From Oscillospiraceae bacterium (GTDB lineage Bacteria > Bacillota_A > Clostridia > Oscillospirales > Oscillospiraceae), in the NCBI GenBank assembly GCA_017470325.1, contig JAFUES010000035.1, positions 144,856-208,855 on the forward strand: a stretch of DNA of 64,000 bases. The letters run 5' to 3'. The translations under genes were made by a program, and so were the position numbers. Positions within the stretch are counted from its first letter, which is position 1; each line of letters opens with the position of its first letter. The notes below the pieces were generated by a model. The model made no database searches. It worked only from the letters and a program-made list of their open reading frames with translations, and was not told the DNA's origin. Below, piece by piece: positions 53,004 through 60,545 of this stretch.

Positions 53004-54548
53004 TTATTCTCCTGTTACGTTATCGTCCGCCGCAGCCGCGGGCTCCGCGGCGATGGCGGCTTCCGCTGCCTGAGCAGGCTTGAGCAGTTCCTCCTCCGCG
53101 GCCTCTTCTGCGGCGGTGCTCAGATCTTCGACGGCCTCTTCTACAGTGGCGGCAGTCTCTTCTGCTGCCTGGACGGCGTCCTCTGCAAGCTCCTCAACGG
53201 CGTCCTCCGCGGCTGTGACGGTTTCCTCCACGGTCTCCGCAGCCGTTTCGGCGGCGCTTACCACAGCGGGAACGGTCTCTTCCACGGTCTCGTCGATGGC
53301 GGCGGCGCCCTCAGATTCCAGAGCGGCGGCCTCGGTAGCCTCCGCGGCGGTCTCGGGATTGCTGAAGCGGTCGGGCACGTAGGCGCGGCCTCTGGCATAG
53401 CGGCGGTTGCCCACCTGGGAGGCGGGCTTCTCCGTCTCCTTGATGCCAAGGCGCTCCCGGCGGGCGGCGCGCTCCGCCTTCTCAGCGGCGGCACGGCGCT
53501 CCTCGCGCTCCTGCTTCTCACCGGCCTGACGCTTTTTCTTGCTGGTGTTGGTGTTGACCTCGGTCTTGCCCTGGGCGCGCAGCAGCTCGGTCTCCAGGCG
53601 TTTGCGCTCCAGTTCCTTTTCCCGGGCGCTGCGCTGGGCCTGGCGTTCGGCGTCCTCGATGTCCAGCTGACGCTTGAACACCTTGGTCAGGATGACGTCA
53701 CGGATGATGCCGAACACGCTGTTGGCGATCCAGTAGATGCCCATGGCGGCAGGCATGACAAAGCAGATCCAGATGGACATGAGGGGCATCATGAAATTCA
53801 TGGTCTTCATGGTGTCCGCGGCCTGGGCTGTGGCGTCGTTGGTGGGGTTGGTCTTGCTGCTGATCTGCATGGAAGCCCAGGACAGAAAAGCGGAAATGAA
53901 GGGGATCAGGAACAGACCCAGAGCGGGCAGCCATACAGAGGCGTCGCTCCAGTTCGTGTCCATGAAAAAGTTCCACTTGGGCTGGTTGCCCAGATTCAGG
54001 CCCAGGAAGCTGAAGTCCAGATCCAGCAGGCGGTCCAGCTTGCCGGCCAGTGCGGTCTGGATCTCATTCCAGTACTGATGGGCCAGGTCTGCCAGCTGGA
54101 TCTCGATATAGGCGCCGGAGCGGCCGCTGGTGCTCAGCTCAAAGCCCTTGCCCACGAAGTATTCCTGCAGCGTGGTGACCACGTCGCTGGATGCGAACAT
54201 CATGCGGGTGATCGGCTGGCGGATAACGCTGTACAGCGCGATCAGGATGGGGAAGGGAATCAGGGACCAGAGGCAGCCGGACATGGGGTTGACGCCCTCT
54301 TCGCGGTAGAGCTTTTGCATCTCCGCGTTGAGCTTCTGCTGGTTGCCCTCATGGCGCCGCTGCAGCTCCGCGATCTTGGGAGCCAGGCGGGAAGAGCGCA
54401 TCATGCTCTTTTTGCTTTTGGCCATGAACGGGGTCAGGATCAGGTTCACGGCGAGGGCGAAGAGGATGACCGCTATACCATAGTTGCCCGTATGCTCATA
54501 GAGCCATACCATGAGCCAGGCAAAGGGTTTAGTGATTGTTGCCCACAT
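53004..54548 (-). CDS. yidC: Membrane protein insertase YidC with long acidic tail
   Basis: A 514-residue protein. The YidC/Oxa1 core (residues 1-300) has KSKKSMMRSSRLAPKIAELQ, the five-helix pattern and the CLWSLIPFPILIALYSVI segment. From about residue 310 there is a Lys/Arg/Glu coiled coil, and from 400 an Ala/Glu/Val-rich, highly acidic tail. Typical Firmicutes YidC proteins are about 260-290 residues with a basic tail, so this extension is notable. It inserts membrane proteins with or without SecYEG. Confidence 0.92.
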   Translation of the reverse strand: MWATITKPFAWLMVWLYEHTGNYGIAVILFALAVNLILTPFMAKSKKSMMRSSRLAPKIAELQRRHEGNQQKLNAEMQKLYREEGVNPMSGCLWSLIPFPILIALYSVIRQPITRMMFASSDVVTTLQEYFVGKGFELSTSGRSGAYIEIQLADLAHQYWNEIQTALAGKLDRLLDLDFSFLGLNLGNQPKWNFFMDTNWSDASVWLPALGLFLIPFISAFLSWASMQISSKTNPTNDATAQAADTMKTMNFMMPLMSIWICFVMPAAMGIYWIANSVFGIIRDVILTKVFKRQLDIEDAERQAQRSAREKELERKRLETELLRAQGKTEVNTNTSKKKRQAGEKQEREERRAAAEKAERAARRERLGIKETEKPASQVGNRRYARGRAYVPDRFSNPETAAEATEAAALESEGAAAIDETVEETVPAVVSAAETAAETVEETVTAAEDAVEELAEDAVQAAEETAATVEEAVEDLSTAAEEAAEEELLKPAQAAEAAIAAEPAAAADDNVTGE

Positions 54549-54603
54549 AGAGTTCTCCTCAATGTACTTTTGTTATGAGACCCTGCGGTCTCGGTTTGCC
54601 CGT

Positions 54604-54822
54604 TCAGGGAACGGGATCGTAAATGCCGCGCTTTCCTTTATAAAAAGGATGGCAGCAACTGATGCGGCGCAGAGCCAGCCAGCCGCCCTTCAGGGCGCCG
54701 TATTTTTCGATGGCCTGTATCGCATAGTGTGAGCAGGTAGGCATAAAGCGGCAGCAGGGCGCCCGGCCGGGGGAGATATGCCGCTGATAAAAAAGGATGC
54801 AGGCGATGAGAACGTGTTTCAT
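54604..54822 (-). CDS. yidD: Membrane protein insertion efficiency factor YidD
   Basis: A 72-residue protein with the full family pattern: [28 protein letters not shown] and [15 protein letters not shown]. It helps YidC-mediated insertion. Its start overlaps the rnpA stop (ATGA) and GGAGG lies upstream. Confidence 0.95.
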   Translation of the reverse strand: MKHVLIACILFYQRHISPGRAPCCRFMPTCSHYAIQAIEKYGALKGGWLALRRISCCHPFYKGKRGIYDPVP

Positions 54823-55166
54823 GCTTCTGCCTCCTTCAGCAGACCCAGCTCTCCGCAGGCGCGGAGGAACGCGGCGTCCATCTTGTGATAGTCGGCGCCC
54901 ACACAGCGCCGCCGTGCCACAATGACGATGTCCCAGCCGGTTTTCAGCCGGGGGGAATTGAGCCGCACGATCTCCCGCAGGCGGCGGCGGACCCGATTGC
55001 GAACCACCGCGTGTCCCAGCTTGGTGGACACGGTGTAACCCAGCCGGTTGACCGCACTGCCGTTGCGCCGGCAGTAGACCGCCATATAGGAATTGACCGC
55101 GCTTTTGCCGCGGGTGTAGAGCCGCCTGAACTCGCTGTTCTTTTTTAAAGTATTCCGGACGTTCAA
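54819..55166 (-). CDS. rnpA: Ribonuclease P protein component
   Basis: About 115 residues from a TTG at 55166, 8 bases after GGAGGC; an in-frame ATG at 55199 lacks a ribosome binding site. The RNR signature is [12 protein letters not shown]. It binds the RNase P RNA and helps cleave pre-tRNA 5' leaders. It lies between rpmH and yidD. Confidence 0.93.
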   Translation of the reverse strand: MNVRNTLKKNSEFRRLYTRGKSAVNSYMAVYCRRNGSAVNRLGYTVSTKLGHAVVRNRVRRRLREIVRLNSPRLKTGWDIVIVARRRCVGADYHKMDAAFLRACGELGLLKEAEA

Positions 55167-55264
55167 GCGATGCTGCCTCCCAAAAATCAGAACAAACACC
55201 TAAAGGGCGGATTGCTCCGCCCTAAAAAATTATTGTTTTGTTGCCCTGCTCACGGTGGGGTGAC

Positions 55265-55399
55265 TCAGTAGCTGAGCTTGGCTCTGCCCTTCGCTCTGCG
55301 GCGGGCAAGGACCTTGCGCCCGTTGGCGGTTCTCATTCTCTTGCGGAAACCGTGCTCTTTCTTGCGCTGGCGCTTTTTGGGCTGGTAGGTACGGAACAT
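55265..55399 (-). CDS. rpmH: 50S ribosomal protein L34
   Basis: A 44-residue, strongly basic protein ([22 protein letters not shown]...) from ATG 55399 behind AAAGGAG. Length and sequence are typical of L34. It heads the rpmH-rnpA-yidD-yidC-jag cluster normally found next to dnaA and oriC. Confidence 0.97.
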   Translation of the reverse strand: MFRTYQPKKRQRKKEHGFRKRMRTANGRKVLARRRAKGRAKLSY

Positions 55400-55470
55400 T
55401 CTGTGCACTCCTTTCGTGATAATACTCAACATCGAACCGCGGCTGCGGATCGAAGTAGTTGACAAAAGAA

Positions 55471-55498
55471 CCACTCGACAGCAAGCGCTGTCGAGTGG
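55471..55498. promoter_or_regulatory. Perfect 28-bp palindrome at the rpmH promoter
   Basis: CCACTCGACAGC and GCTGTCGAGTGG are separated by AAGC. The dyad lies 2 bases downstream of the -10 box, over the expected transcription start. It may be an operator, or an attenuator if transcription starts further upstream, since TTCTTTT follows on the minus strand. Confidence 0.55.
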
Positions 55499-55500
55499 TC

Positions 55501-55530
55501 ATTATATCGCATGAAATGTCAATCTGTCAA
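55501..55530 (-). promoter_or_regulatory. rpmH cluster promoter
   Basis: Consensus TTGACA and TATAAT on the minus strand with an 18-base spacer, about 95 bases before rpmH. Confidence 0.75.
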
Positions 55531-55601
55531 CAAAAACTTGCAGGCTGCTTTCGACGGGAAGAGGCCTAGGCTTAATCTTTCTGAAATCTTCCGCAACGCC
55601 G

Positions 55602-55630
55602 TTGAAGACGGGGAAAAGCTGTGGTAAAAT
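55602..55630 (+). promoter_or_regulatory. Promoter of the lipoprotein gene 55676
   Basis: TTGAAG, 17-base spacer, TAAAAT, 45 bases before the start codon. Confidence 0.65.
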
Positions 55631-55675
55631 AGCCGTACTTATTGGAAGAAACACATGCAAACAGGAGGATAAAAG

Positions 55676-56782
55676 ATGAGCAGAAGAAAAACACTTCGCA
55701 GCCGCTGCCGCCGTCTGGCCGCAATTCTGGCGGCCGTCATGCTGCTGACGGTGCTTTCAGCCTGCGGCGCGGAAAAACAGGGGGAGACCGTCTATGTGCC
55801 CCCCGAGACCAGCGCGGCGCCGTCGGCGGAGCCCGCGGCGGCTCAGACTGAGGCCAAGCCGAAGGTGACCGACGCCGAGCAACGGCAGTTGATTTCGCAA
55901 TACGCGGATCTGTGGACCGTTGAGGATTCCGCCGAGCCCTGGTTTTACGCCATCACAGACCTGGACCACAACGGCAGGCTGGAGGTGATCGCCGCCTCGA
56001 CCCAGGGTACGGGGCTCTTTACCTACGCCAATTTCTATGAGGTCAGCGAGGACTATTCCCAGCTGGTCCCCTGCGAGACCAGCGGCGAGGAATGGGAGAG
56101 CTGGCCGGATCTGATCCAGGAATCCCTGCCCTGCTATTATGACGGCGCATCGGGGCGCTATGCCTATGTGTGCGAGGATATGCTGCGTAACGGCGCGGCT
56201 TATTATGATCAGACGCTTACGGCGATCTGGCTGGAGAACGGACATGTCCAGCAGGAAGCCCTGGCCAACAAGACCACGGTGTATGCCGACGCAAATGCGG
56301 AGCCGGAGATCACCTGTCAGGACGCCGAGGGCAATCCCATCACCCAGGAGGAATATGACAGCTGGGCGGACCGGGCCTTTGCGGGCATGGAAAAGTCCAC
56401 TCTGACCCTCTTCTGGTCTGAGGAGCCGCCCCAGGCAAGCACCGAGACGGATGCAGCTTCCCCGGAGGATACGGAGGACGCGGTGGTGATCACCAAGAAT
56501 CCCCGCAGCGAGTACATCGCCGAGGGTGGACACACCTGGTTCATCGCCCACGCGGAGAATGCGGAGAGCATCCACTGGCAGGTGGTGGACCCGGACGGTA
56601 CGGTCTACACCCTGGAGGAGGCCATGGAGAAGCATCCGGGCCTGCAGCTGCAGGAGCTGGAGCTGGACACCATCGGCGTCAGCGACATTCCCCTGTCGGC
56701 CGACGGCTGGGGCGTGCAGGCGGTCTTTGAAGGCCCCGGCGGCACCGCCGTGACGGAGCCGGCCTATCTCTACGTTTCATAA
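55676..56782 (+). CDS. Lipoprotein of unknown function
   Basis: A 368-residue protein with a basic N-terminus and lipobox LSAC (Cys30), behind AGGAGG. Residues 80-250 contain DLDHNGRLEVIAAS, an EF-hand/FG-GAP-like calcium loop, so a beta-propeller-like or dockerin-like repeat is possible. The C-terminal 90 residues look like an Ig-type beta sandwich ending in EPAYLYVS. I recognise no specific family; it is a surface protein exposed outside the cell. Confidence 0.7.
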   Translation: MSRRKTLRSRCRRLAAILAAVMLLTVLSACGAEKQGETVYVPPETSAAPSAEPAAAQTEAKPKVTDAEQRQLISQYADLWTVEDSAEPWFYAITDLDHNGRLEVIAASTQGTGLFTYANFYEVSEDYSQLVPCETSGEEWESWPDLIQESLPCYYDGASGRYAYVCEDMLRNGAAYYDQTLTAIWLENGHVQQEALANKTTVYADANAEPEITCQDAEGNPITQEEYDSWADRAFAGMEKSTLTLFWSEEPPQASTETDAASPEDTEDAVVITKNPRSEYIAEGGHTWFIAHAENAESIHWQVVDPDGTVYTLEEAMEKHPGLQLQELELDTIGVSDIPLSADGWGVQAVFEGPGGTAVTEPAYLYVS

Positions 56783-56784
56783 AA

Positions 56785-56820
56785 CACGGGCAGGGTCCAT
56801 GACCCTGCCCGAACTTTTTT
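56785..56820 (+). terminator. Terminator after the lipoprotein gene
   Basis: CGGGCAGGGTC and GACCCTGCCCG pair over 11 bp with a CAT loop, followed by AACTTTTTT. Confidence 0.9.
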
Positions 56821-56827
56821 GCATATT

Positions 56828-57388
56828 TCAGCGTTTGAGATCCTCGCCCCGGAGGTATTTGCCCAGGGGCTTCCAAAGCAGGATACCGATCACCAGACAA
56901 AGTACCATGTCGATGGCCATAAAGCTCCCGTTATACAGGAAAGAATAAAACCAGGGAGTGGTCATGGTCATGCCGAAAAAGCTCTCCGGCATGTACTCGC
57001 CCCAGACCCAGACGCCCACCAGATAGTGGACCAGGAAGCGGGCCAGGCTGCCCACCACGGTGCCGATGAAGAAGCCGTGATACTGTTTGTAGAAGAGACC
57101 GGCCAGGCCCAGCACGGTAAAGGCCACGATGTAGTCGCCCAGCATGGACTGCCAGCCCCAGGCATAGGCGCCGTCCAAAAACAGCTTCAGCAGGCTGTAT
57201 ACGAAGCTGGCCAGCATGCCGGGACCGAAGCCCCAGCGGGCGCAATAGATGAAGATGGGCAGCATAGCCAGGTTGATGGAGCCGCCCTGAGGCAGCTCAA
57301 AGAGCTTCAGGTAGCCCAAGAGCCAGGCCAGGGCTACGAAGACCGCGCCTTCGGTCAGCGCGCGTAGACTGAGTTTGCTTTTTTTCAT
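56828..57388 (-). CDS. thiT: Thiamine transporter ThiT (ECF S component)
   Basis: A 186-residue membrane protein from ATG 57388 with GGAGG 8 bases upstream. It has six hydrophobic helices and the ThiT motif LPQGGSINLAMLPIF with a GYLKLFELP lead, plus the Trp/Tyr-rich HYLVGVWVWGEYMP loop that binds thiamine. It works with an ECF energising module encoded elsewhere. The TPP riboswitch in its leader confirms the thiamine role. Confidence 0.95.
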   Translation of the reverse strand: MKKSKLSLRALTEGAVFVALAWLLGYLKLFELPQGGSINLAMLPIFIYCARWGFGPGMLASFVYSLLKLFLDGAYAWGWQSMLGDYIVAFTVLGLAGLFYKQYHGFFIGTVVGSLARFLVHYLVGVWVWGEYMPESFFGMTMTTPWFYSFLYNGSFMAIDMVLCLVIGILLWKPLGKYLRGEDLKR

Positions 57389-57425
57389 GTTTCTACCTCC
57401 AAAAAATGATCGTGGAAGCAGGTGC

Positions 57426-57459
57426 AAAAACCGCGGGTTTCCTATGGAACCCGCGGTTT
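57426..57459 (-). terminator. TPP riboswitch expression-platform terminator
   Basis: AAACCGCGGGTT and AACCCGCGGTTT form a 12-bp stem ending in TTTTT on the minus strand, between the aptamer and thiT. With TPP bound, transcription should stop here. Confidence 0.88.
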
Positions 57460-57460
57460 C

Positions 57461-57562
57461 ACGCATTGCTGTTTCCTACGCCGGCATTATCCGGATCAGG
57501 TTCCAGGGTTCAGGCCCTCTGTTGGACCTGTCTCAGCCGGGAAAATACCCAGCTCCCCTCTG
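57461..57562 (-). ncRNA. TPP riboswitch (THI box)
   Basis: The minus-strand leader carries the conserved aptamer blocks: GGGGAGC, GGCTGAGA, CCTGAACC and ACCTGATCCGGATAATGCCG followed by GCGTAGG. These are the diagnostic THI-box elements. A terminator follows before thiT, so excess thiamine pyrophosphate turns the transporter off. Confidence 0.95.
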
Positions 57563-57602
57563 TTTGATTGTAATGCTATTGTAGTGCTGCGCGCCGGAAA
57601 AG

Positions 57603-58478
57603 TCAAGACAGCTGCCGCGCTTTTTCCAGGATAAACTGGCGCAGCCAGTCGCCGGCCTCTTCATTGCGCAGGGCGAAGTCGATGATGGCCTCCAGATAGC
57701 CCTTCAGGTTGCCGGTGTCATAGCGGCGGCCCTCAAAGTCCACGGCGAACATGGGCTCATGGCGCACCAGCTCCTTCATGCCGTCGGTCAGCTGGATCTC
57801 GTTGTTGCGGCCGGGGGCGGTGTGCTCCAGAATATCAAAGACTGCAGGTGTCAGCACATAGCGGCCCAGGATGGCGAAATTGGAAAACTTCTCATCTAAG
57901 GTGGGCTTCTCATTCATGTCGCTGATGCGAAAGACCCGGTCGGAGACCTTCTCCTCCAGCTTGACGGAGGAGTACTTGACGATCAGCTCGTCCGGCACCT
58001 CGTGCACGGCCACAGCGCTGCCGCCGTTGGCTTCGGCTGCTTCCACCAGCTGCTTGAGCACGGGCTTTTCGCTGAGCATGATATCGTCGCCCAGCAGTAC
58101 GGCAAAGGGCTCGTCGCCCACAAAGCTCTTGGCCCGCCACACAGCGTGGCCCAGGCCCTTGGTCTCCTTCTGGCGGAGGAAGAGCACGTCCGCCATGTCG
58201 GCCACATAGCGCACGGTTTCGGCTTCCTTTTCCTTGCCGTCCAGCAACAGACGGGCCTCCAGGTCGGGGGCATAGTCAAAGTAGTCCTCAATAGGGGATT
58301 TGCCGCGGTTGGTAATGATCAGGATCTGCTCAACGCCGGCGGCCACTGCCTCTTCCACAATGTATTGCAGCACCGGCCGGTCCACCAGAGGCAGCATCTC
58401 CTTGGGGATGCTCTTGGTGTTGGGCAGGAGGCGGGTACCCAGACCCGCCGCGGGGATGATCGCTTTTCTGACGCGCAT
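57603..58478 (-). CDS. galU: UTP-glucose-1-phosphate uridylyltransferase
   Basis: A 291-residue protein with AAGLGTRLLPNTKSIPKEML at the N-terminus, VLLGDDI near residue 128 and the GRYVLTPAVFD segment, all typical of GalU. It makes UDP-glucose for wall glycans and glycolipids. AAGGAGCG precedes ATG 58478. It is a single-gene unit on the minus strand between queT and thiT. Confidence 0.95.
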   Translation of the reverse strand: MRVRKAIIPAAGLGTRLLPNTKSIPKEMLPLVDRPVLQYIVEEAVAAGVEQILIITNRGKSPIEDYFDYAPDLEARLLLDGKEKEAETVRYVADMADVLFLRQKETKGLGHAVWRAKSFVGDEPFAVLLGDDIMLSEKPVLKQLVEAAEANGGSAVAVHEVPDELIVKYSSVKLEEKVSDRVFRISDMNEKPTLDEKFSNFAILGRYVLTPAVFDILEHTAPGRNNEIQLTDGMKELVRHEPMFAVDFEGRRYDTGNLKGYLEAIIDFALRNEEAGDWLRQFILEKARQLS

Positions 58479-58531
58479 GGGGAACGCTCCTTTCTGCTAA
58501 GGCGTGTATTTTTATTTTTATAATGAAAAGA

Positions 58532-59116
58532 TCATTTTGCGTTCACTTTGTTGACGAAGTCCCGGAAGCTTTTCAACGTGGGCAGGTAGCGCACGAGGGG
58601 AAAGCCGATGACGTACAGCACGATCAGCTCGCCCAGGCCCACCCAGGCGCCGTTGACGGCGAACAGGCCGAAGTGCCGGAAGATGTTCATGCCCTCGTAA
58701 GCGCCGGTGATGACCGCGCCCACGATGACAGCGTTGAAAATCACCGGCATGAAGCAGGCCAGCAGTTGGCCGGGGATGTAGGTGCGGGCATTCAGCGAGG
58801 CGACACCGGGATCGGCCAGAGCGTGGCGCGCCGGTTGGCCCAGCCAAGCGGTGATCAGGCCCGCGCCCAAGGTGGCCAGGGACCCGAAGAGAATGTCAAA
58901 AATATTGCCGGTGATGAGATTTGCCAGAAAGCAGCCTACGAAAAGACCCCAGGCGGTGCCGGGGAAAAAGTAGGGCAGGATGCAAAGGGCTTCCGAGACG
59001 CGCAGCTGGACGGCGGCGTAACTGATGGGAGCCAGGGCGATGGTCAATACGGCGTAGGCCGCGCCCACCACGGCGGCGACGGCGATGCTGAGGACGGGGG
59101 AACTGTGCTTGTTCAT
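58532..59116 (-). CDS. queT: QueT family queuosine-precursor transporter (ECF S component)
   Basis: A 194-residue membrane protein from ATG 59116 with GGAGG upstream. It has the QueT pattern (AAVVGAAYAVLTIALAPISYAAVQLRVSEAL, key residues; then LPYFFPGTAWGLFVGCFLAN) and about six helices. It should import preQ1 or a related queuine precursor with an ECF module encoded elsewhere. The queH gene lies directly upstream and its leader is structured. Confidence 0.92.
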   Translation of the reverse strand: MNKHSSPVLSIAVAAVVGAAYAVLTIALAPISYAAVQLRVSEALCILPYFFPGTAWGLFVGCFLANLITGNIFDILFGSLATLGAGLITAWLGQPARHALADPGVASLNARTYIPGQLLACFMPVIFNAVIVGAVITGAYEGMNIFRHFGLFAVNGAWVGLGELIVLYVIGFPLVRYLPTLKSFRDFVNKVNAK

Positions 59117-59190
59117 GTGGGGGATACCTCCATTTTTTATGAGAGCGGACGGAGGCAGCCCAAAGGCACAAGACCGGGCAGAGCCCGGAC

Positions 59191-59240
59191 CCATTTTTTG
59201 CTCAGCCTCCATCGGCTGACGCTGGGTGTGGAAACCAGCG
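59191..59240 (-). promoter_or_regulatory. Structured queT leader, possible preQ1-type element
   Basis: On the minus strand CGCTGG/CCAGCG closes a 9-base loop containing TTTCCAC, a second hairpin TCAGCC/GGCTGA follows, and then GCAAAAAATGG. The A-rich tail and TGG could pair with CCA in the first loop, the H-type pseudoknot arrangement of preQ1 aptamers, but with an added hairpin. The match is structural, not to a known consensus. Confidence 0.35.
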
Positions 59241-59270
59241 TTTGTTCACTTGTTCAACAGAGCGGAAGGC

Positions 59271-59903
59271 TCAGGTCGCGTTCTGCTCCCGGGCGGCCCG
59301 ATCCCGCAGGGAGAACTCGCAGCCGCAGTAGTTTTGCTGATACAGCTCATATTGCCGGGCAAGCTGGTTGGAGCGCATTTCGCGCCCCTGCTTTTTGAAA
59401 TCCGAGGGCAGCCAGGCCACGCCCTCCTCCCGGGCGATCTCCTGACCTAACTGGTTGATGAGCTGCGCGTTTTTATAGCGGGACAGCGTCAGCGTGGTGC
59501 AGAAATAGTCAAAGCCGTATTGCCGGGCCAATTTGGCCGCTTCCCGCAGCCGCAGGCGAAAGCAGACCGCACAGCGGGCGCCGCCCTCCGGCTCGTTTTC
59601 CAGGCCCTGGACAGACTGCGCATAGCTGTCATGCTGCCAGGACTCGGCCAGGACTGTGACCACATCGGCCAGACCCATGCGCTCGATCAGCTGCAGCTGG
59701 GTCTGATAGCGCCTGTCGAATTCCTCCTGCGGATAGAGATTCGGGTTATACCACAGGAGCGTCACGTCGAAATACTGCGTCAGATATTCCAAAACGGAGC
59801 TGGAACAGGGACCGCAGCAGCTGTGCAGCAGCACGCTGGGCCTGCCCTCGCCCCGGGCGCGGATGATCCGATCCAATTCTTTCTGATAATTCGTCTGGCT
59901 CAT
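59271..59903 (-). CDS. queH: Epoxyqueuosine reductase QueH
   Basis: A 210-residue protein with the QueH cysteine pairs: LHSCCGPC near residue 27 and CAVCFRLR near residue 110, plus YCGCEFSL close to the C-terminus, and YNPNLYPQEEFDRR. QueH replaces QueG in reducing epoxyqueuosine in tRNA to queuosine. No ribosome binding site precedes ATG 59903 and a TATACT box ends 6 bases upstream, so the mRNA may be leaderless. Its neighbour queT supplies the precursor. Confidence 0.93.
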   Translation of the reverse strand: MSQTNYQKELDRIIRARGEGRPSVLLHSCCGPCSSSVLEYLTQYFDVTLLWYNPNLYPQEEFDRRYQTQLQLIERMGLADVVTVLAESWQHDSYAQSVQGLENEPEGGARCAVCFRLRLREAAKLARQYGFDYFCTTLTLSRYKNAQLINQLGQEIAREEGVAWLPSDFKKQGREMRSNQLARQYELYQQNYCGCEFSLRDRAAREQNAT

Positions 59904-59945
59904 GATCGCAGTATACCATAGTTGCTTGGAAAAAGCTACAATTTC

Positions 59946-59974
59946 TTGACGGCTTGTCGATCTCGGTATATTAT
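59946..59974 (+). promoter_or_regulatory. Promoter of the dCMP deaminase gene
   Basis: TTGACG, 17-base spacer, TATTAT, 30 bases before ATG 60005 and divergent from queH. Confidence 0.7.
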
Positions 59975-60004
59975 TGAGAAAAAGCGATGCAAGGGGGAAC
60001 CTTT

Positions 60005-60487
60005 ATGGATAACCGCACAAGCAAGCAGAATTACTATTTGGACATCGCCGACTCCGTGTTGGAGCGGTCTACCTGCCTGCGCCGCAAGTATGGCGCCATC
60101 ATCGTGCGAAACGATGAGATCATCTCCACCGGCTACAACGGTGCGCCCCGGGGCCGCCGCAACTGCACGGACCTGGGCTACTGCATGCGGGAGAATCTGC
60201 ACATCCCCTCCGGTGAGCGCTATGAGCTCTGCCGCAGCGTCCATGCGGAAGCCAACGCCATCATCTCCGCCCCGCGGCGGGACATGATCGGCGCCACCAT
60301 CTATCTGGTGGGGCGGGACGCCAAAACCGGGGAGCTCTTGTCCGACGCCATGTCCTGCTCCATGTGCAAGCGGCAGATCATCAACGCCGGCATCGACCGG
60401 GTGGTGATCCGCATGACACCCACCGAGTATCGGACCATCCCCGTCAGCGACTGGATCGAGAACGACGACAGCATTTTCCTGCTGTAA
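60005..60487 (+). CDS. comEB: dCMP deaminase (ComEB family)
   Basis: About 160 residues from ATG 60005 behind AAGGGGG; an in-frame ATG at 59987 lies before that site. It has the zinc deaminase motifs HAEANAI and SCSMCKRQIINAG and the extra Cys/His of the dCMP deaminase group. It converts dCMP to dUMP for dTMP synthesis. In Bacillus the orthologue lies in the comE operon; here it is a single gene. Confidence 0.9.
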   Translation: MDNRTSKQNYYLDIADSVLERSTCLRRKYGAIIVRNDEIISTGYNGAPRGRRNCTDLGYCMRENLHIPSGERYELCRSVHAEANAIISAPRRDMIGATIYLVGRDAKTGELLSDAMSCSMCKRQIINAGIDRVVIRMTPTEYRTIPVSDWIENDDSIFLL

Positions 60488-60498
60488 TGAAAACAGAT

Positions 60499-60533
60499 AA
60501 AAAACAGCGGCAGACACGAAGTCTGCCGCTGTT
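60499..60533. terminator. Terminator between comEB and the aminotransferase
   Basis: AACAGCGGCAGAC and GTCTGCCGCTGTT pair over 13 bp with an ACGAA loop; the minus strand continues with a T run, so it serves the aminotransferase gene best. Confidence 0.85.
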
Positions 60534-60545
60534 GACGTTTTCGGA

